The notes under the pieces are model-generated. The model was not told where the DNA came from and did not search any database. It was given only the letters and a program-made list of their open reading frames with translations. Made by a program: the position numbers and the translations under genes. From Caulobacter sp. B11 (GTDB taxonomy: Bacteria; Pseudomonadota; Alphaproteobacteria; Caulobacterales; Caulobacteraceae), in the NCBI RefSeq assembly GCF_002737765.1, contig NZ_PEGG01000323.1, forward strand, positions 1 through 5,780: 5,780 nt of DNA, given 5' to 3'. Below are positions 1 through 5,780 of this stretch, one piece after another (position 1 is the stretch's first letter; the number at the start of each line of letters is the position of its first letter).

Positions 1-31
1 CGTGCGACGCAGGGACGATGAGATCCTGGAT

Positions 32-290
32 TCAGGTCGCCGCCACGCCGCGTGTCCAGGCGACCGACGCGTCGCCCTGGGCCGGCGCGGCGTGGGCGGT
101 TCGAAAGCGGCATGGGATGTCGGCCCGCTTGGCGAGCCCGTCGATCGCGTCGGCCGAGACCGGGGGACTGAACAGGAAGCCCTGCGACTGGCCGCAGCCG
201 CAGCTGCGCAGGATCTCGCGTTGCCCCTCGGTTTCCACGCCCTCGGCGATCACGGTCAGGCGAAGGGCCCGGGCCAGGCGAACAATGGCC
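32..290 (-). pseudogene. Out-of-frame C-terminal end of the CHASE4-GGDEF-EAL protein
   Basis: This segment continues the preceding minus-strand gene in a shifted frame. Restoring one base between 291 and 292 gives VVRAIVRLARALRLTVIAEG, followed by VET and GCGQSQGFLFSPP. These are the conserved last EAL blocks, AEGVET and the Q-G-F/Y-x-F signature that close the phosphodiesterase barrel. The frame ends at a TGA read from 34 to 32, after a tail of about 40 residues that I do not recognise. It is not a separate gene: it lacks a start signal and is only meaningful as residues 670-755 of the upstream protein. It is listed separately because the sequence as given does not translate through. A sequencing error is more likely than real decay. 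Confidence 0.8.
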
Positions 291-2298
291 CGACCACGGC
301 CGCAGCCTCCAGGTCTTCGCCCAGCGGGATGATGAAGCTGCGATCGATCTTGATCTTGTCGATCGGGTAGCGGCGCAAATAGCTGAGGCTGGAATAGCCG
401 GTGCCGAAATCGTCCAGGGCCAGTGAGAAGCCCAGGCCCCGCAGTTCGGCCAGGGCCCGGCAGGTGGTCTCGTCGTCGCCGAGCAGCACCCCTTCGGTGA
501 TCTCCAGCTCGATCTGGCCAGCGTGGGCCCCGGCCTCGGACAGCAGATCCTGGACGGTCTCGGTGAAGCCGGGCCGCCGAAGTTGAGTGGCTGAGACGTT
601 GATGGCCACCTTCAGCGCCGGCCAGCGCAGGCTGTCGTGCATCGCCTTGAGCATCACCATCCGGCCAAGGTCCTCGATCAGGCCGCAGTCCTCGGCCAGG
701 GGGATAAAGAACCCCGGCGAAATCGGGCCCTGTTCGGGATGGTTCCAGCGGGCCAGGGCCTCGACCCCGATCAGTACGCCCCGGGCGTTGACCTGGGGCT
801 GGTAAGCGAGGTGGATTTCATCGCGCAGCAAGGCCTGGCGCAGGTCCTGCTCCAGGCGCCGACGCTGTTTGAGGACGGCGTCCATCTCGGATTCGAAGAA
901 GCAGAAGCGCCCCCGTCCGTGGTCCTTGGCGCGGTAGAGGGCGACGTCGGCGCGCCGGGCGACCTCTTCGCCGCTGATAAAGGTTTCGAAGGCGTCGACG
1001 ACGGCCACGCCCATTGACGCGCCGCTGAAGATCGGCCCGCAGCTCAGCGGCGCGGGCTCGCCCAGGGCCTCGAGCACACGCTGGGCCAGGGCCTCGGCCC
1101 CCGCCGCGTCGAGGTCTGGCGCCACGATGCCGAATTCGTCGCCGCCCAGCCGGGCCACGGTTTCCTTGCCGTGGCAGACCGCGCCCAGCCGCTGGGATGC
1201 GTGGCGTATCAGCTCGTCGCCGACGTTGTGGCCGTGGGTGTCGTTGACTTCCTTGAAGCGGTCCAGATCGATGATGAACACGGCCAGGCTGCGATCGGAA
1301 CGCGCCAGGCGGTCCAAGGCGTGGCGCAGGCGCTCGTCGAACAGCAGCCGGTTGGGCAGGCCGGTCAGGGCGTCGTGCAGCGCCATGTGCTTGGCCCGCG
1401 CCTCGCTGACAATCAGCCCCTCGGCGATGAGACGCGACCGTCGCACCGAGATCAGCACAGCCAGGACCAGCATGCCCACCACCAGGCCGATCGGCAGGAT
1501 GCTTCGCCGCAGCAGGTCTCGTCCGGGCTTCGACGGCGTCCAGTCCAGGGTAGCGACGACCTTGCCGGTAAGATCCCGCAGGCCGACATGGGCTTCATCG
1601 GCCTCGCTGGTGGCGTTGCCGACGTGAAGGTGGATGCCAGGCAACAGAAACCGGTCACCAAAGGCGGTGAGAAAGTCTTGGTCGATCCGTAGGGCCGTTA
1701 CCACCACCACCCCGGCGCCGGGGCGTCGCGTGGACTTGCCGAAATCGGGCTGCACCAGGCTGGCGGTCAGGAAATAGGCTTCGTCCCCGAAGGTTTCGAT
1801 CGAGGTCGTCTGGTTGGGTCGCGACACCAGGGCGCGGTCGGCGCGCGGTCCCGTGACCCGGGGTTCCTGGGCGTCGCGTTGGCGCACCTGTCGCACCAGG
1901 GGCAAGACCCGGGCGGTGAAGGGCGCGATTTCCGCTGGCTGCAGTAGTCGGCCCTTGGTCCCGGCCATCAAAGGCCGGTCGGCGCCGTCCAGGATGATGA
2001 TCTTCTCGAAGCCGGCCTGACCAAACAGGTAGGCGTTGATGTTCTCCTGCGCCCAGGCCCGGTCGAAGCGCACGTCCAGGTGCTCGACCGCGTCGTCCCA
2101 GAGCACCTGGGGCGAGACGGCGCGTTCGACCTCGAGGACCTTGCCGACCACGCCGCGGGTGACGAGTTCCCGTTCGTGGGACAGGGCGCCGCGGTCGATC
2201 TGCGCGGCGATAGCCATCAGGGCGGCGATCATCAGGCCGACCGACGACATCGCCACCAGGGCCAAAGGGGTCGACAGGCGCGATTCAAGTCGTTTCAT
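256..2298 (-). CDS. CHASE4-GGDEF-EAL membrane cyclic di-GMP synthase/phosphodiesterase (open part, frameshifted near its 3' end)
   Basis: Predicted inner-membrane bifunctional cyclic di-GMP enzyme. Residues 10-32 form a first membrane segment behind a basic N-terminus. Residues 33-262 are a periplasmic CHASE4-type sensor (VLWDDAVEHL near 65-74 and the N-x-N-x-Y-L-F-G region near 86-93 are typical). Residues 264-286 form a second membrane segment. A GGDEF domain covers about 304-465, with D344, N352 and GGDEF at 385-389, so cyclase activity is plausible. The RxxD inhibitory site is replaced by HGKE at 376-379. The EAL domain begins near 485 and shows E513-A-L, N567, ELEITE at 597-602, DDFGTGYSS at 629-637 and K650 of KIKID. 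After V669 the frame is wrong and stops at 258-256; adding one base near 291 restores about 755 residues ending at position 32. ATG 2298 is chosen because no ATG, GTG or TTG lies between it and the in-frame stop at 2373-2371. No good Shine-Dalgarno sequence precedes it. Confidence 0.9.
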   Translation of the reverse strand: MKRLESRLSTPLALVAMSSVGLMIAALMAIAAQIDRGALSHERELVTRGVVGKVLEVERAVSPQVLWDDAVEHLDVRFDRAWAQENINAYLFGQAGFEKIIILDGADRPLMAGTKGRLLQPAEIAPFTARVLPLVRQVRQRDAQEPRVTGPRADRALVSRPNQTTSIETFGDEAYFLTASLVQPDFGKSTRRPGAGVVVVTALRIDQDFLTAFGDRFLLPGIHLHVGNATSEADEAHVGLRDLTGKVVATLDWTPSKPGRDLLRRSILPIGLVVGMLVLAVLISVRRSRLIAEGLIVSEARAKHMALHDALTGLPNRLLFDERLRHALDRLARSDRSLAVFIIDLDRFKEVNDTHGHNVGDELIRHASQRLGAVCHGKETVARLGGDEFGIVAPDLDAAGAEALAQRVLEALGEPAPLSCGPIFSGASMGVAVVDAFETFISGEEVARRADVALYRAKDHGRGRFCFFESEMDAVLKQRRRLEQDLRQALLRDEIHLAYQPQVNARGVLIGVEALARWNHPEQGPISPGFFIPLAEDCGLIEDLGRMVMLKAMHDSLRWPALKVAINVSATQLRRPGFTETVQDLLSEAGAHAGQIELEITEGVLLGDDETTCRALAELRGLGFSLALDDFGTGYSSLSYLRRYPIDKIKIDRSFIIPLGEDLEAAAVVGPLFAWPGPFA

Positions 2299-2431
2299 CA
2301 GGTCGCGCGCTCGCCAACGTCTCGCAATGAATTGCCTGTTCCATAAGCGACCGGCGTGGATAAGGTCCGACTAACAGCGAGCGACAATTGTGGCGGCCGG
2401 CGCCCATTTTGGGGAATGGCCCCGCGCTTGA

Positions 2432-3502
<1,071 letters not shown>

Positions 3503-3517
3503 TCCCGCGTCCTGGGG

Positions 3518-3547
3518 CGCCATCCTCCGCGGTCGCGGGGGATGGCG
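3518..3547 (+). terminator. Strong hairpin after the flavoenzyme gene, possible terminator
   Basis: Starting 15 bases after the TAG, positions 3518-3530 pair with 3535-3547 in a 13-bp stem around a GGTC loop (3531-3534). The only imperfection is one G-U wobble (3526 with 3539). No T tract follows, so it is not a textbook intrinsic terminator. In GC-rich alphaproteobacteria such stems can still end or stabilise a transcript. A small GCCC-TTG-GGGC hairpin follows at 3550-3560. The position between two genes supports a terminator or 3'-end role, but this is inferred. Confidence 0.5.
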
Positions 3548-3627
3548 ATGCCCTTGGGGCAAGGCTCGCCCGCCCGCGAGCGCCAAGCGTAAACGTCTCG
3601 GCAAACACTGTGACGCGGCTATGAAGT

Positions 3628-3637
3628 TTTCGCGAAA
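3628..3637. promoter_or_regulatory. TTTCGCGAAA palindrome upstream of the CBS-PAS-GGDEF-EAL gene
   Basis: A perfect 10-base palindrome in an AT-containing patch of an otherwise GC-rich intergenic region, 77 bases before ATG 3715. A nine-base copy, TTTCGCGAA, occurs within the gene at 3793-3801. Its location and symmetry would suit a dimeric regulator site, but I cannot name a regulator and no clear promoter can be placed around it. Confidence 0.25.
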
Positions 3638-3643
3638 TGGCCG

Positions 3644-3657
3644 GGCCTGCGGCCTGC
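3644..3657 (+). repeat. Tandem GGCCTGC heptamer, two copies
   Basis: GGCCTGC at 3644-3650 is repeated immediately at 3651-3657. The pair lies 57-71 bases before the predicted start of the downstream gene. A short GGCCG/CGGCC stem (3639-3643 with 3650-3654) overlaps it. The pair could be a direct-repeat binding site, or chance in GC-rich DNA. Confidence 0.3.
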
Positions 3658-3701
3658 TGTTAGAGTCTTATTAGCCGGCGAATGTTCCCTCACACGACAG
3701 T

Positions 3702-3706
3702 GGAGG
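3702..3706 (+). promoter_or_regulatory. Ribosome binding site fixing the start at 3715
   Basis: GGAGG sits eight bases before the ATG at 3715. The in-frame ATG at 3682 has no purine-rich sequence at a suitable distance and would add eleven residues unlike the start of a CBS-like module. The GGAGG therefore supports 3715 as the true start. Confidence 0.8.
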
Positions 3707-3714
3707 CGCGCCCT

Positions 3715-5271
3715 ATGTTGACCCTGAGAGACACAGTTGCTTACGTCGCTCCGGCGCGTGCGGATGATCTTGGCAAGACCCTCTATGAGCGATTTCGCGA
3801 AGAGCCCGATACGCTGATCGTACCGGTTCTGGATCAGGACAACCGACCGATCGGCTTGGTCGAACGCAACACCTTCATTCTGCGCATGGCCGCCGAATAT
3901 GGCCGCGCCCTTTATGCCAATCGGCCGATCTCGGGGCTGATGGACGCCGAACCGCTGATCGTCGAGGCCGATGTCGAACTGGAGGCCTTCACCAGCGACA
4001 TCCTCTCCTATCGCGCCTCGGACCTGCTGCGCGGCTTCATCGTCACGGACGGCGGCCTCTATCTGGGCGTCGGCACGGTGCTGGCCCTGCTTCAGGCGGC
4101 CAGCGAGATGAACCGGCGTGGGGTCCTGGCCCTGGCCCAGGCCAACGCCTCGGCCGAACAGGCCCGGACCTTCATGACCGCGGTCGTCGAGGCCATTCCC
4201 TCGATGGTGTTCGTCAAGCGCGCCGACGACCATCGCTATGTGCTGCTCAACCGGGCCGGCGAGAAGATGCTGGGCCATGCCCGCGAGGACATGATCGGCC
4301 GCACCGACGCTGAGTTCTATCCCCAACAGTTGGCCGAGATCTATCTGGCCCGCGATCGCGAGGTGATCCAGTCGGGCGAGGTGCGAGTCATCGAGGAAGA
4401 CCACGTGCCGCGCAAGGATGGTTCGATGGCGATCATCCGGACCAAGAAGATCGCCATCCCTGGGCCCGACGGCCAGGCCGAGTATCTGCTGGGCGTCTCC
4501 GAGGACATCGCCGAGCGCAAGCGGGCCGAGGCCCAGATCGCCCGGCTGGCCCACTATGATCCCCTGACCGAGCTGCCCAACCGTCTGCTGTTCCAGAAGG
4601 GGCTGTCGGAGGCCCTGGCCCGCGCCTCGCGCCGCGAGGATTTGGTGGCGGTGCACTGCCTGGATCTGGATCGCTTCAAGACCGTCAACGACACCCTGGG
4701 CCATCCGATCGGCGACGCCTTGCTGAAGGCCGCCGCCGAGCGGCTGCGGCGCTGCGTCCGCGAAGGCGACACCGTGGCGCGGCTGGGCGGCGACGAGTTC
4801 GCGGTCGTTCAGACCGGCCTGAGCGATCCGTCGGACGCCACGCGCCTGGCGACCCGGATCGTCGAGGCCCTGGCCAAGCCGTTCGACCTGCAGGGCCATC
4901 AGGTGGTGATCGGGGCCAGTGTCGGGGTGGCGATCTCGCCCAATGACGGGTCGGATTCCGCCGAACTGCTCAAGAAGGCCGACATGGCGCTGTATCGCGC
5001 CAAGGCCGACGGCCGCGGGGCCTTTCACTTCTTCGAGCGGGCAATGGACGACCAGCTCCAGGCGCGTCGCTCCCTCGAGGTCGACCTGCGCGTCGCCCTG
5101 ATCCAGGGGCAGTTCGAGCTCTATTATCAGCCCCTGTTCGACCTGGCCTCGAACCGGGTGACCGGCTGCGAGGCGCTGCTGCGCTGGCGTCACCCGATCC
5201 GGGGCATGGTCTCGCCCCGCCGACTTCATTCCGCTGACGGAAGAAATCGGCCTGATCGCGCCGCTCGGTGA
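3715..5271 (+). CDS. CBS pair-PAS-GGDEF-EAL cyclic di-GMP synthase/phosphodiesterase (open part, frameshifted in the EAL domain)
   Basis: Predicted soluble bifunctional cyclic di-GMP enzyme; no signal peptide or membrane segment is seen. Residues 1-130 resemble the degenerate CBS pair found ahead of GGDEF-EAL domains (LIVPVLDQDNRPIGLVER at 34-51, RPISGLMDAEPLIV at 70-83). A PAS domain with its PAC end covers about 149-265, ending in YLLGVSEDIAERKR (257-270); its ligand cannot be read from sequence. GGDEF follows at about 275-440, with D317, N325, GGDEF at 358-362 and an intact RxxD inhibitory site (R349, D352), so active and product-inhibited cyclase is likely. The EAL domain starts near 455, with EAL at 486-488. 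After P501 an extra C in the run at 5215-5218 shifts the frame, giving 17 unrelated residues and a TGA at 5269-5271. The true protein continues to the window edge. The start is set by the GGAGG at 3702. Confidence 0.9.
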   Translation: MLTLRDTVAYVAPARADDLGKTLYERFREEPDTLIVPVLDQDNRPIGLVERNTFILRMAAEYGRALYANRPISGLMDAEPLIVEADVELEAFTSDILSYRASDLLRGFIVTDGGLYLGVGTVLALLQAASEMNRRGVLALAQANASAEQARTFMTAVVEAIPSMVFVKRADDHRYVLLNRAGEKMLGHAREDMIGRTDAEFYPQQLAEIYLARDREVIQSGEVRVIEEDHVPRKDGSMAIIRTKKIAIPGPDGQAEYLLGVSEDIAERKRAEAQIARLAHYDPLTELPNRLLFQKGLSEALARASRREDLVAVHCLDLDRFKTVNDTLGHPIGDALLKAAAERLRRCVREGDTVARLGGDEFAVVQTGLSDPSDATRLATRIVEALAKPFDLQGHQVVIGASVGVAISPNDGSDSAELLKKADMALYRAKADGRGAFHFFERAMDDQLQARRSLEVDLRVALIQGQFELYYQPLFDLASNRVTGCEALLRWRHPIRGMVSPRRLHSADGRNRPDRAAR

Positions 5272-5780
5272 ATGGGTGCTGCGCCAAGCCTGCCGCGAGG
5301 CGTTCGGCTGGCCCAATCACGTGCGCCTGGCGGTCAACCTGTCGCCAGCCCAGTTTCGCGACCGTCGCCTGGTGGCCACCGTGGTCTCGGCCCTGGCGGA
5401 ATCGGCCTGCCCGCCGAACGCCTCGAACTGGAAATCACCGAGTCCGTGCTGCTGCAGGACAATGCGGCCAACATGTCGATCCTGCACAATCTGAAGGCCC
5501 TGGGCGTCCGCATCTCGATGGACGATTTCGGCACCGGCTATTCGTCGCTGAGCTATCTGCGCAGCTTCCGTTCGACAAGATCAAGATCGACCAAACCTTC
5601 CGTGCGCGACATCCTCGAGGATCCCGACGCCCTGGCGATCATCAAGGCTGTGCTCGACCTCGCGCCAGCCTGGCATCACCACCACGGCCGAGGGCGTCGA
5701 GACCGAGGCCCAACTGGAGGAGCTGCGCCGTCAGGGCTGTAGCGAGATCCAGGGCTATTTCATCAGCCGGCCAAGCCGGC
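5222..5780 (+). pseudogene. Frame-scrambled rest of the EAL domain, running off the window
   Basis: This stretch encodes the rest of the upstream protein's EAL domain, spread over all three frames. Blocks in order are: FIPLTEEIGLI and AVNLSPAQF (frame of 5222); LELEITESVLLQD and MDDFGTGYSSLSYL (frame of 5407); PFDKIKIDQTF in a third frame between about 5567 and 5611; VRDILEDPDALAIIKAVLDL back in the second; and TTTAEGVETEAQLEELRRQG then IQGYFISRPS (frame of 5675 to the edge). Joining them needs one base removed near 5215-5218 and near 5608-5611, and one added near 5404, 5567, 5664 and 5672. The repaired product is about 689 residues at the window edge, with all expected catalytic EAL motifs. 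No stop is reached, so the gene is also cut by the window. I read this as sequencing error in one real gene. Confidence 0.8.

Noticed and set aside
1..31. Possible end of another gene or a terminator at the left edge
   Set aside because: Only 31 bases remain after the CHASE4 gene's stop; no hairpin with a T tract and no recognisable coding signal.
2382..2387. TTGTCG on the minus strand as a -35 box for the CHASE4 gene
   Set aside because: The element 17 bases downstream is CTTATC, a poor -10 match; the evidence is too weak to list a promoter.
3619..5316. Long minus-strand open frame (565 codons) opposite the CBS-PAS-GGDEF-EAL gene
   Set aside because: It is the antisense shadow of a clear coding region in GC-rich DNA. 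It has low-complexity Gly/Gln/Leu/Asp composition, no recognisable domain and no start signal.
5272..5742. Separate small gene of 156 codons at the right end
   Set aside because: It contains ELEITE and DDFGTGYSS flanked by mistranslated sequence; it is part of the frameshifted EAL domain, not an independent protein.
5215..5780. Programmed ribosomal frameshifting in the EAL domain
   Set aside because: Six separate shifts in both directions, without slippery sequences or a conserved arrangement, cannot be a programmed event; simple base-calling errors explain them better.

Overview
The window looks like a short stretch of chromosome from a high-GC alphaproteobacterium, most likely a member of the Caulobacteraceae. 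That placement is an inference from strongly GC-rich third codon positions, from two dual GGDEF-EAL proteins sitting close together, and from protein sequence resemblance. No rRNA or other taxonomic marker is present to prove it.

Layout: (1) Positions 32-2298, minus strand: an inner-membrane CHASE4-GGDEF-EAL protein predicted to make and/or degrade cyclic di-GMP. Its reading frame is broken by a single missing base near 291, and the last part of the EAL domain continues in another frame down to position 32. (2) Positions 2299-2524: a 226-base divergent intergenic region with overlapping inverted repeats just before the next gene. (3) Positions 2525-3502, plus strand: an intact FMN TIM-barrel enzyme of the nitronate monooxygenase superfamily. 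It closely resembles Pseudomonas aeruginosa PA1024, which was reassigned biochemically as an NADH:quinone reductase. (4) Positions 3503-3714: an intergenic region with a strong 13-bp hairpin, a TTTCGCGAAA palindrome and a tandem heptamer repeat. (5) Positions 3715-5780, plus strand: a soluble CBS pair-PAS-GGDEF-EAL protein running off the right edge, with an intact reading frame to 5271 and then at least six one-base indels in its EAL domain.

How they work together: the two flanking genes are independent inputs to cyclic di-GMP signalling. One senses in the periplasm (CHASE4). The other senses in the cytoplasm (CBS-like module, PAS). They differ in the product-inhibition I-site, which is intact in the second and degenerate in the first. 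The flavoenzyme between them has its own ribosome binding site and is followed by a hairpin, so it is probably a separate transcription unit with no visible functional link to cyclic di-GMP.

The most important observation concerns sequence quality. All seven inferred indels lie near the two ends of the window, fall in C/G-rich contexts, and leave every catalytic EAL motif recoverable. This is the pattern expected of low-coverage contig ends, not of gene decay. I found no mobile element, CRISPR array, RNA gene or clearly novel system.
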